The position numbers and the translations under genes were made by a program. DNA of 64,000 bases from Mesorhabditis belari (taxonomy: Eukaryota > Nematoda > Chromadorea > Rhabditida > Rhabditidae): the NCBI GenBank assembly GCA_958450365.1, contig CAUEEP010000732.1, positions 620,001 through 684,000 of the forward strand, written 5' to 3'. Numbering within the stretch: the first letter of the stretch is position 1; each line of letters begins with the position of its first letter. Shown here piece by piece: positions 11,312-21,699 of this stretch. The notes under the pieces are model-generated. The model worked only from the letters and a program-made list of their open reading frames with translations. It had not been told where the DNA came from and searched no databases.

Positions 11312-12576
11312 TTAGGTTGGTGCAGATGAAACTTCCGTCACACTTGTTTGTTTATATTTTGAACCTAATAAAAGTTTTTATTGAAGATATTTGTCTATCT
11401 AAAAGAGCGTCTCTTTGCGCGTCTTTTGATATCTAAGACTTATGCGTTTTACTTAATTTGAAGTAATTTTTAGCTTCTAGAAAATGGTTGACGAAAAATT
11501 TCGAGTGCGGGTTTGCTTGTTGTATGATTTTAAACAAGGCAGAACGCCTGCGGAATCTCATCGTGCTCTGTGCAAAGCATTCGGCGATGACGTGTTGTCC
11601 GAACGTCAATGCCGGACTTGGTTTCAGCGCTTCCGAGACGGTGATGAGAGTTTGGAAGACGAAAAACGCGGGAATCCGCCTCAAATTGTCGACAACGATG
11701 AGTTGAAGAACGCTATCGAATCGGATCCATGCCAAACAACTCGGGAGCTTGCAGAGCTGTTTGACTGCGACCATACAACCATTCTCCGCCATTTGCACGC
11801 AATTGGTAAGACGAATCAGTGTGGAAAATGGGTGCCACATCAGCTCAGCGACGCAAACAAAGCGGCTCGAGCTACGATGGCTGGAATTCTCGTCCGCCGC
11901 GCAAAAGACCGCCGGTTTTCTCGACTCCATTGTTACGGCAGATGAAAAGTGGATATGTTACGACAACACAGCAAGAAAACGGCAGTGGTTGGACGCCGGT
12001 GAACCGCCAAAACCGACTCCCAAACCGAATATCCACGGAAAAAAGGTGATGCTTTGTATTTGGTGGAATAGTAAAGGTCTCGTGTATTCTGAGATGCTGG
12101 ATTCGGGCCAAAGAGTCACGGCGGATCTCTACAAAGCCCAATTGAGCCGCGTGGACCAGGCATTGCGTCGTCAAGGCAATAACACGGCGACTACAAAATT
12201 CCTCCACGATAACGCTCGACCCCACACCGCAAAGATCACCCAGCAGAAAATCGAGGATTTGGACTGGGAAGTTCTGCCTCATCCGCCATATAGCCCGGAC
12301 TTGGCCCCATCCGACTACCACTTGTTTCGGTCGATGCAGCATTCTTTAGCAGGAAAAAAACTCAAGAACCGCGAAGAAGTTGAAATCTGGGTGTCCAACT
12401 TCTTCGAGTCGCAGTTGCCCGAGTTCTTCGAAAAGGGCATCCATTCTCTGCGTGGAAGATGGCAAAGAGTCATTGATAATGATGGCGAATATCTTTTGGA
12501 TTGAGGTTCTGTATTAGGATTTTTATAATAAATTTTGTTTATGGTTCCAACGGAAGTTTCATCTGCACCAACCTAA
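11312..12576 (+). mobile_element. mariner transposon, 1265 bp
   Basis: Terminal inverted repeats of about 27 bp start TTAGGTTGGTGCAGATGAAA and end with its complement. Both ends are flanked by the TA target duplication (11310-11311 and 12577-12578). Length and ends are typical of a full mariner. The element carries one transposase frame on the plus strand and lies between the chemoreceptor and rbm-22. Confidence 0.97.
11484..12504 (+). pseudogene. mariner transposase with one frameshift
   Basis: The transposase catalyses cut-and-paste at TA sites. The first frame, from ATG 11484, holds the helix-turn-helix half and WVPHQLSDANKAARATMAGIL. It shifts frame near 11905-11915 into a frame running to a TGA at 12502-12504. 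The catalytic half is complete: TADEKWI (first Asp), HDNARPHTA (second Asp) and YSPDLAPSDYHLF (third Asp, the D,D34D spacing of mariners). Apart from that single 1-base shift, no stop breaks the roughly 340 residues. This copy was therefore probably active recently, or is mobilised by an intact sister copy. Confidence 0.93.
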
Positions 12577-12579
12577 TAA

Positions 12580-12900
12580 TTCTGATGCTGAGAAAAAGAT
12601 TTTGATGAATAAAATATTCATCAAATTCTCATCCATTCCATATTGGACGGAATTTGAGCAGAAAAAAATGAGAAGGAACACAATTTGGGCAAAAGAACCA
12701 AGAAAATGACGTGATTGTTTCAAAAGTTTCTTTTTTAAAGATTGGCCTAATATTCTGTCTTTTATATGTCGTAGCCGATTAAGGATTTCAGCCGAAGAAG
12801 TCTGAGACTTCATCGGCTATACTTCTTCGGCATATACATACCCAACACTTTGGGAAAATCTTTTGATTCCCGGAAAATTTTCATACGAAAAGTGAGAGAT
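12580..12900. other. intergenic, no gene seen
   Basis: AT-rich DNA. A short hairpin at about 12770-12830 (GCCGAAGAAG with its complement) begins GTCGTAGCCGATTA, a phrase also found at 48.1 and 50.6 kb. Confidence 0.6.
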
Positions 12901-12902
12901 GA

Positions 12903-13210
12903 GAAAATTCGTAAAAAGCTGCCCCTAGAGATTTCATCGATTTTAAGCCAAAAATTTTGCAACCTTTTTACAACAGTTGAATGTACTTTTTAAGCCTTAG
13001 AAATCTTACTAGACATATTGTTTTCTCAGAAATTGAATTACTTTCAAATAGAACACTTTTCAAGAATCCGTGTTTTGTTCAATTGTTCACCAAGTTTCCC
13101 CTTGAGATTTGACTTTTTCAAATTTAAAGTCTAAAGTAAAGTCAATCAGAAAATGACAGTATAAATGCAATCAATGAAATCTCTAGGGGTAGCTTTTTAC
13201 GAATTTTTAT
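12903..13210. repeat. MITE with ~35-bp inverted ends
   Basis: The left end TTCGTAAAAAGCTGCCCCTA pairs with the right end AGGGGTAGCTTTTTACGAA, flanking about 230 bp of non-coding AT-rich DNA. Confidence 0.75.
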
Positions 13211-13965
13211 GAATTGCAATTCATTAGAATTAAATCAAAAACTAAAGTTTTTCATGTAACAAAAGTTATCCAATCACATTTTGAGATCAGAAATTCAAAC
13301 GCAATTCATGTGATAGAATTTGAGTTGAAAATAAACGTATAAAAGTACGGGGAAACGATTCTTCTGCTCAAAACAGCTGGGAATGTTTTTTTGGAGAAAT
13401 TGTAGACGGATTACACAAAAAACACTCAAATTTCTTCAGTGTTCTTCTTGTGCTGAATCCATTAATGCAAGAAAAAAAATCACAAGAAAAGAATTCACAA
13501 CAACTCCAAGATATGATTTGAAAGAATTCACAGCAACTCACATAGAATTTGAGATGAAAATAAACGTGTAAAAGTACGGGGAAACGAATTCACAACAACT
13601 CCAAGATCCAAGATACAATTTTAATTGCTTTTCGGCATATTTCAAATCTTCTGATCAACAATAAAACAAGAAAAGTACTTGATTTATGGAAGTTATAAAT
13701 TTCACTCGACATTTAAACCACTAATTGCTTTGTCTAGAGTTTTATGAAATCAAAAATCTGATGATTTCTGGTGTAAAGCTTGAGAGAAAGCTCAATTCCA
13801 AAAACTCCAAATTAGAATTTGACTCCAAGACAAGTTTTTACTCAAAAATTGAGAAAACTGCAAGCTCGTCCATTTGAAATCAATGAATATTACAAATTAC
13901 TTTCATAAAATGGTTTTTGATCTTTTCTAATCAAAAAAAATGGCTAGAGCTAGAGATTTTGGGGA
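13211..13965. other. intergenic, no gene seen
   Basis: A repeated phrase at about 13290-13345 and 13540-13585 (GAAAATAAACGTATAAAAGT versus GAAAATAAACGTGTAAAAGT, each followed by ACGGGGAAACG) shows a local duplication. No supported exon. Confidence 0.5.
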
Positions 13966-13969
13966 TAGG

Positions 13970-14275
13970 CTACTTTGCGCCAAATTTTTTTGCGCAACTC
14001 GCCATAATTTTCTCCTAAGTAAGCCAATCTTTATGATTTTGATTTCATTTTGTAGATCTCAATAAGTGCAACAAAATGAAACCAAAATCATAAAGATTAG
14101 TTCACTTAGAAGAAAGTTATGACGAGTTGCGCAAAAGGTGGTTTTGAAGAAAAAAAAAAAGAGCGCCCTCCCCAACTAGGATAGTACACTAGTAAATTTA
14201 GATTCTTACTTAGGAGAAAGTTATGGCGAGTTGCGCAAATGACCCTGTTGCGCAAGTAAAATGGCGGAAATTAGC
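13970..14275. repeat. inverted-repeat cluster around TTGCGCAACTCGCCATAA
   Basis: The left arm at about 13990-14040 is complementary to two right arms, at about 14098-14137 and 14205-14240 (GTTATGGCGAGTTGCGCAAA). The shared motif is a pyrimidine-rich palindromic phrase. It is probably a MITE with one arm duplicated. Confidence 0.65.
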
Positions 14276-14611
14276 CTAACCCAGATTTTGATGTAACAAA
14301 AGTTATCTAATCACATTTTGAGATCAGATCAGAATTTACTAGAGAATTTCACATTCCTTTGGTCTCCATTTACAGCCGAACCGAATTGTTTTCCTGGCTT
14401 CGTTTTGAGTACACTTGCACTCAAATTCCAGGGATATTTTTGTAAAAAAGGCAAGCATCTGGTTAAAAAGGGAGTCGAACAAAATCTATGACTTTTGTTT
14501 TTCTAACAAAGTAATTCATTAAAGTTTACACAGTCTATTGGTTGAATTTGCTTAAATTCTATCTATTTGTCAAAGTAAAAACTTCAAAAATCTTTCAAAA
14601 ACCCAATTTAA

Positions 14612-14735
14612 AAACGACTGTTCCAATTCCAACGATTCTAGAATACGACTCTTCCAATTCCAACGGTTCTAGAATACGACTGTTCCAATTCCAACGATTC
14701 TAGAATACGACTGTTCCAATTCCAACGGTTCTAGA
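14612..14735 (+). repeat. 31-bp tandem repeat, four copies
   Basis: Unit CGACTGTTCCAATTCCAACG plus RTTCTAGAATA, four near-perfect copies. Confidence 0.9.
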
Positions 14736-14739
14736 ATCT

Positions 14740-16240
14740 TCATTGCAAATGTACGAATTGGAAACGGAAATAAGGAAATAAAAGAAAGCTACCGCAAAAA
14801 GTTGATCCGATCAATCTTAGGTGCCAAATATTGAGCAAAAAGAGGCAAAAAGAGGCAAAAAAAGGGTTCTAAATTGTAATCGGATACTCTGTGTGAAATT
14901 GGGTGAATGACCTTGAGAAGTTTGTTAGCTATTTAAAGAAAAGTAAAATATAAACGGTATTTCTTATATTCCACATAGCAAACCTCATAACTTAACACTT
15001 CTGCCTTGTAAAGCAAATTTCATTTGCCAGGCTTTGGTCCGAAGGTACCATAGTTTTTCCCAGTTTAGCTAAGGCCAGACTTAGCTTAGACTTAGGCTTC
15101 TGCCAGCTCCTGATCACAAAAAGTTTCTGAACACAACTCTTTCGGTTTTAAAATAACATTTTCGTGATTTTCGTGAGTGATATGATAAATCAAATTTGAT
15201 AAAATGATCTAAACCGATCAGTTGCTTCAAAAAGCAAAAAAACGTGCGTGTTTAGTTCAAATAGAGCTCTCAAAAGTTACGCGGCGGAAGGGAAATGTCA
15301 TTGACCGATTTTTGGCCGATCAAAGACTAAATATTCAAATCCTTTCCAAAAGACCTAACATTTCGCCCAAAAAAAAATGATATAGAAATTGATGAAAACT
15401 CAGGGAGAATTTTCACTTTTCAGGGAGATTTTAACTTTTATTTGATTTGATTTTTATTTGATTTGATTTTTATTTGATTTGACATTATTTAACTTTATTA
15501 GATTTAAACCACTATTCAAAAAAACTATAGAACCAAAGCTTGGACTAAAGAACTACTGTGAAAACTATAGAACTACGACATAGAAAATTATAGACTAAGA
15601 CATAGAAAACTATAGAAAACTAACTATAGAACAAAAAACTATAGAACTACTGTGACTAAGACATAAAAAAAGAATCAGAAAAATAGAAAATCAACTTTTA
15701 GACTTCGTAGACTTCGACTTTAATGATAAGCTTTTGACGATAAAGTGAACTTGTCCACGTAAAATGACTAAAAACTTGCGAAACTAAGCTCCCAATTAAA
15801 GTAATCCCAAAACCAAAAATCAAATATCGAAAAAAAACTAGTCCTTCTTTGAAATTCTCACAACAAAATCGACCAAAAAAAAAAAACCCTTCTTTTTCTC
15901 AGTCACGTGATGATCGAGGAAGAAAATTGGCCTCGGCGGAAGCAAATTTCGGGGAAACCCCTCTATTGAAGTGGCGAATTGAAAGGAGACAGCAAATTGC
16001 TGGAGATTATGAATTTTCAAAGAGAAAAAGACAAACCATAGAAGAAAAACAATCCGATTCCCAAAATAGAAACATTTCGCACAACGATTTATGAAAATCG
16101 CAATGACGAAAAGAAAAACAAAAAAAAACTTTTCTAATTCAAATGCAAAAGCAATAAGCAGTTTCTGTTTTCAAAAATGATACTCTTTGACTTACAGTAA
16201 CCCTAAAAGAAGATTCACTTTAGTACATAGATACCGTATT
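14740..16240. other. intergenic, low-complexity DNA
   Basis: Contains ATTTGATTTGATTTTT repeats (about 15430-15485) and ACTATAGAACTA-like repeats (about 15520-15660). Short open frames at 15838-16094 on both strands lack splice context or motifs. No gene supported. Confidence 0.6.
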
Positions 16241-16245
16241 TTTAC

Positions 16246-16450
16246 TTAATAGTATGACATAGGAGCGTCGCGTAGTCGTTGTTCGTTGTTTTTCCCGCAC
16301 TAAGTCATTTTTTCCAAAAAGTAGAGAAATGAGGCGACCATTTTTCGGAAAAACCCGAACAAAATCGGTCCAGAGGTTCGCGAGAACAAAATGATTTAGT
16401 GTGGAAAAAATAACGACTAGGGGACGTTCCTTTGGGCATGTCATACTAGA
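16246..16450. repeat. MITE with AGTATGACAT ends
   Basis: The left AGTATGACATAGGAGCGTC and the right, read in reverse (AGTATGACATGCCCAAAGGA), are inverted. Inner arms also pair (CGTAGTCGTT with AACGACTAGG). It is bordered by TACCGTATTTTT, similar to the border of the other TACGGTA families in the window. Confidence 0.6.
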
Positions 16451-16949
16451 CTTGTCGCGAAAACATCTGTTGGTCCTTTTTTGCCGTTGACAATTTAAGG
16501 TTTTTAGTGTTTTTCCCAGCACCAACCCTTCGATTTTGACTATCATTCAATGCAGAATAAAATTGCGCGTCGAATGATACCAAAATGAACCCAAAGTGTA
16601 ATCTCCATGCAACGTTATGAGGCAAAAGGTTAAGTCCCGCCCATAATGGACCTAGTGCCAGACAGCAGAGAAATTTCACTTGACAGCAAAAAGGTGTGAC
16701 ACTTTTAAGAGATAAAATTAAGCAAGCAAATTTTTTTGGATTGCCTTGTAGCTAGAAGCTAGAAACGTTTGCAAAAATTGTGGTTTCAATCAAGGATGAT
16801 GCAGAAATTTTCTTGCGCTTCTAATTTAGCACAACGATTTATGAAAATAACTAAATGGAATGAACTCAACATAATTCATGTCAAAAATTTACACCAGCGA
16901 CAAAATACATGAGAACTTTTTGAAAATAGTAATAACCCAAAATAAAAAA

Positions 16950-18941
16950 TTAATCGATGACGTCACCCTTGGCACCCAAACGTTCGGGATCTTGACTGGG
17001 ATAGTAGATGGATGAACCCTCGTAACCCGATGAAGATGTACCTAAACATAATTTTTAGGTGAAGAACCTAGGTTGCACTAGATTCTAATCTTTTTTTAAC
17101 ATTGATCCGATGTTCTCTTGAATTCTTGGCCTTTAAGAAAAGAAACCAACCAGGTTGGTCATATCCGCCCATTGGTGGAGCAAGTCTCGGCACCTTCAAA
17201 ATTCCTCCAGATGGTCCAGCTGGTGGTGGCATAAAATCTAAACTACTTGGTAATAAGACCCTAAAACAAGGTTACCTCTTGGCGCGAACTCCATTCGTCC
17301 ACGCTTTGTGGGAACCAATTCGTCGGGAATAGGCAAAGCTGAAAAGAATCAGGCAAAATAATCTTGTTAATTTTCAACTTCCACTTACCAGTAGGGAGAT
17401 TAGGCACCGGGTTGACACGATACTCGCTCTGAGCTTGGCGCTGTGCATGAGGCACTCCCCAACGAATCGTGACCTTTCGGTTTTTGATGTGAGCACGATT
17501 GAAGGATCTAAAAGGAGTAATTGACATAAAATAAAATAATGCTTCACCGTTCAGCAGCCATTTCAGCAGATTCGCGTGTTGTGTAGTTGACAAAAGCGCA
17601 TCCTGAAATTTATCTGTGAAAAAGAAACCAGACCAATAGCAGACCTTTTTGTGGCAACAAAGACAGATGACGAATATCCCCATATTGATAGAAATAATCA
17701 CTAAAATTCAGAACTTTACTATTTACGCACTGGAGATTATTTAAACAAAAAGCAAAACTTACTTGAGGTCCTTTTCAGTAATCGTGCCAGCTGGCCCGAG
17801 ATTTCCGACGTAAAGTGTGGTAATTGTTGCATCCTCTGGTGGTTGCAAAGATGGTAGAGCCTATACAAAAATAATTTTGCTTAGAATGTTAAACATACCG
17901 TAGCGCGATTAAGAATTTTCTCAGCAACAGGATCTTTTGCACCATAGTATCTGTCACGCATATTTTGCTGACTGAGTGGATCATCGGGATCAGACGGTTT
18001 TTCGTGCCTATAAACTTATTGATACGAGTCCAGAAAAAAAGTGATACCTGTATGGACATTCCTCTCCTCTTTTGCATTCTCCTTTCACAAAGAACGAGCA
18101 GATATGGGGAGCGTTCCTTTTGTAATACGGTCCCGTTCGTGCCAAGCGACTAAAACAAAGTGATTTTTGACATAATATTAGACTGTAGTTTGGATAATTA
18201 ATTTACCCACTTGTAAAACATTTTGATTCATTAAATTTTTAAATTTCACAAAATTGCCGTACCGAAGCATTTCAGATCCCGGATGATCTGCACCAACTGT
18301 AGCCAATGCTCCTCCAGGTGTTGTTCCATCCGTAGCTGCGAGTGCACGCTCTTGATTTTGAACAAAGAAATCCCTAAAATGACTACAATTCAACAATTTA
18401 TAACTAAATTACCTGTTAGCTCCTTGGCGTGGAAGATCATCCGAAATTTTCAAAGCATGATCACGCACTTGCACCGGCAAACCTAACGCATTCATTACAT
18501 TGATGCATCATAAACACAACTAACCAAACTCGAGATCAAACAAACACGTTTGACAAATGTTCTTAATTTTGGAGCACGTCTGACAAACTTCAGTGGTTTT
18601 GAACCTAAACATCAAGTTGAAAAAGAAAGTCTTTTAGTCATCACCTGGCTCCCTTTCCTGGTTGCCAACGGAAGTTGGTGAAAGGGCGTTCACAGATAGT
18701 ACATTCCTTGCCGTAAGTGTCTTTTTGCTTAAAAAATTGATTGAGATTATAAAAGTTATGGATTACCATTCGAAGATACGGATTGGGTCCAAGACAAGTC
18801 TCGCAAAGAATCGGGAATTCAGCATCCTCCCAACCCTAAAATCGAACATTAAGTAAGCATAAGTTAGGCATACAACGTTTCAAAATTAACAAAATTTCTT
18901 ACCTTTCGGTTGTAATTGTACGAGCTCTTTGACATAGACAT
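16950..18941 (-). CDS. rbm-22: RNA-binding protein 22 (spliceosome)
   Basis: Fifteen exons join in phase: 18941-18903, 18835-18767, 18727-18645, 18604-18525, 18482-18413, 18373-18263, 18149-18048, 18007-17899, 17860-17763, 17700-17645, 17602-17548, 17507-17389, 17338-17276, 17237-17151, 17041-16950 (410 aa; human RBM22 is about 420). RBM22 is an essential nuclear splicing factor contacting U6 and the intron in the activated spliceosome. Visible in order: Cys-rich N-terminal zinc region with [17 protein letters not shown] and [16 protein letters not shown]; a CCCH zinc finger (C-x7-C-x5-C-x3-H, residues ~164-185, [18 protein letters not shown]); the KDRYYG-like segment; an RRM at ~234-300 with TTLYVGNLG and [23 protein letters not shown]; a Pro/Gly-rich tail ending in a short acidic stretch. 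An acceptor (TTTAG) lies 7 bases before the ATG, fitting trans-splicing. Confidence 0.97.
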
Positions 18942-19044
18942 CTTGAACCTAAATCCATCATCATATCATCCTTTTCAGGCCCCTAACCAAGGTATATTCC
19001 TTTGTTTAAAACATTAAAATATTTGCATGCAGTAAAATAAAATT

Positions 19045-19050
19045 TTTATT
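19045..19050 (-). promoter_or_regulatory. hars-1 poly(A) signal AATAAA
   Basis: AATAAA on the minus strand 86 bases past the hars-1 stop. It leaves about 100 bases to the rbm-22 start, the usual geometry of a nematode operon junction. Confidence 0.6.
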
Positions 19051-19135
19051 AAATAACAACACACAAAAACAAACAGATAAAAATTTATGAATAGACACCA
19101 AACACCGGGAATAAATAAAGCTAAGAAAAGTTCGT

Positions 19136-21693
19136 TTAAGCTTTGAGCAAGGCTTCTCTGATTGACTCAACAAGAGTTGCAAGTGGAATGTCCTAAATTA
19201 AATTTTTTAAGAAGTGTTACAAGAAACGTACTTGTTCTTCTCGAGTCTTAATGTAGCGTAGCTTCACAACGCCTTCTTGTAGTTCCCGCTCACCAACAAT
19301 GAGCATCAGTGGAATCTGTTTTGCCTCGCAGTTTTGAATTTGGTCCAACAGCTTCGGATTTCTCTTGTAAGCCATTTCGGTCCGCACTGAAAATCTCTAC
19401 GTTGAACGTGCTAGTAATCCACATTTACACTATCATATAATAATCATAATGAGAAAAATTTCTAGACAAAATCAACATAAACAACATAAATACAAACAAA
19501 ATTTAATTTTAAACCAAATTCAAATTCCACCTCCTGAATCCCACAAGGATCGGCATAGTTTCATCCTCTCTTCAAGTAGGTTCTTTTGTGCTGAAGCAAC
19601 GTAGACTTCCGTCGCTACAGTTCTCATAGGGACATCTTTGCACTAAAGCTTATTTTCGAACCAATTCTCAGTTGCTTTACACCTTAATAACCTCAAACAA
19701 CTACCTTTAATTGCGCTTCACGAATTGCGAAAAGACGTTCAATACCAAAAGAAACTCCACAACAAGGCACCGAGTCCTTTTTACCAGAAAATCCCTTCAC
19801 CAATTCATCGTATCTAAACAACAATAAATTTTGTGTACTACAAGAAAGGTAATACCTCCCGCCGGCAGCCACAGACCCAACGCCAGTGGGAAGACCTTGC
19901 CCTTCTATCGACGCCTCCCCACTGTCCTGGTTTTCTTTTGCGGCACCCTCAGCAATAGTTTTGCGTACTTCCTCGCCTAAACCCAAATTAGAAATGGACG
20001 CCACTCTCCTACTCACTTGGCTCAACGACCGCTTCGTAGATGACACCGGTGTAATAGTCCAGACCTCGAGCTAATGATGGTTCAAAACGAGCAGATGTTA
20101 CACCATACAACGACAAGAAGTTGAAGAGAACCTGAAAATTTAAAATTTAAAATTCAACTTCGAATATAACCTTTAGTTCTTCTGTCCCTTTTTTAAAGTC
20201 CGCATTTGTTCTTAGAGCTTCAATTTCCATCATTTTATCTAGCGTTTGAATGTCGTCAAGATCTAAAAATCGAAATAAACAATGAAAATTAGCAATAAAT
20301 ACCAGTGGCTTCTTCTCGGAAAAGAACAAATCTCCGAAGTTGCTGGGTCACTTCTTTTGTCAGTCCTTTTTCATCGATTAACTCCTTTTCGACTTTCTCC
20401 CAAGGCTCCTTGTCCAACTTGTCAATCGACGAACAAACAGTTTTGAATTGCTGCTTTGGGACTCCGCTCACCGACATCATAGCATCAAGAATTACTCGAT
20501 GGTTGACCTACATTTAGAAATTATAAAGGTTTAAACACATACAGTCTATAACTTTTTGGTCATTTAAAAGAAGCTTACCTTGATATAGAAATTTCCAACA
20601 TCCAATTTGTTTAACACTTCATCGACTATCTTTAAACATTCAGCCTCCGGCAACATCTTTTCATATTCACCCGCAATGTCAAAATCCTAAAAGGCATATT
20701 GGACACCAACAAAAAAAAGCCACAAACACATTGATAAAATTCTCGATATCTCCCTCTTGTCATCACAGGTTGATCCCGTCGATAAACTTTTGCAATATGA
20801 TAACTGAATCTATTTGTTCAAAATATAAAATCCACTTTTACCGTTTAATGTTACTAATTTTGTTCATAGCCAAATAACGGGCAAAAGGCACAGTTAAGTC
20901 GTAACGCATACTTAAAAGTTCGCCGCCTTGATCCTCAAGGTTGTAGACAAGTTTTCCACCTAAACATCCGCAATGATAAAACTTGATAAAACTTAAGAGC
21001 TGAACCTTCTTCTCCGTATTTCGACAACAAAACATCTCGAAGCTCAAAGACAGGGGTGTCAATTGTTTCAGCTCCGTGACGCTAAAATTTCAGTTGAGGG
21101 CCAACTATCCAAGGACAAACCTTAAACGATTCAATTATTGTGCCAAACACGGCCTCTCGAACAGCCATTTCTTTGGGCCCATAGTCGCGAGTACCTAAAG
21201 TAAACTTTACAAGATAAAAAGATAAAACAAAAACGAATGAACGCCAGATAAAACAAACCGACCCTTAGGACACTTGATCACAAACTTCCCGGGTTTCTGC
21301 TCTTCGCCAAGTTTTTTCTTGAGCTCGAGCATTTTCGCCACCTTTTCTTTCACCTAAACTACAGTAATGATTATTTTGAGTCAAGAAACTAGTAAGCTGA
21401 CCCGCCGTCCACCGCGCTCCGCAAAAACTTGTACTGTGCGAGGCGGGCGCAAACCCGCCGAACCGGTACACAAACGAATAAAAGCGCGATTCATGAGCAC
21501 GTCAAAAGCGAGAGAAAATGGTGCATGTGGATTGGTGGAGGCGGCTGGATCAGCTCACTAAATAAACAAAAATCAAAGTGCTAACCAAGTCAGGGCTCGT
21601 CTTTTGTTCTTTGAGCACGCGAATTTCATTGCCCAAAGTGGTCACCTCATCTTGGAGGACTTTACGTGCCTCCGCCGAGAGAACTTCCGGCAT
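19136..21693 (-). CDS. hars-1: histidyl-tRNA synthetase
   Basis: Fifteen exons join in phase for the cytosolic form: 21693-21586, 21353-21263, 21194-21121, 21081-21006, 20959-20842, 20803-20728, 20686-20579, 20507-20303, 20262-20171, 20131-20017, 19976-19856, 19813-19705, 19642-19531, 19386-19232, 19192-19136 (538 aa). The enzyme charges tRNA-His. Visible in order: an N-terminal WHEP-like helical hairpin (residues ~3-60), [14 protein letters not shown] (motif 1 region), [15 protein letters not shown], motif 2 [20 protein letters not shown], the histidine-binding [24 protein letters not shown], motif 3 GVSFGIERL, and the C-terminal anticodon-binding domain (VYVASAQ to [10 protein letters not shown]). 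The first ATG follows a TTCTCAG acceptor by two bases, suggesting a spliced leader. An alternative first exon lies in the first intron. Confidence 0.98.
21402..21494 (-). CDS. hars-1: alternative first exon of hars-1, mitochondrial leader
   Basis: ATG at 21494 opens 31 codons ending at a GTCAGC donor in phase 0, exactly as the cytosolic exon 1 does, so either can join the exon at 21353. The peptide starts [19 protein letters not shown] and has seven more Arg/Lys-rich residues downstream, no Asp and a single Glu. That is the composition of a mitochondrial targeting sequence. One gene for the cytosolic and mitochondrial enzymes is the known arrangement for nematode HARS. Use of this exon needs a separate promoter or start in the first intron. 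Confidence 0.85.
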
Positions 21694-21699
21694 TTCTGA

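Noticed and set aside
11433..12342. Minus-strand open frames of 156-165 codons
   Set aside because: Antisense shadows of the mariner transposase.
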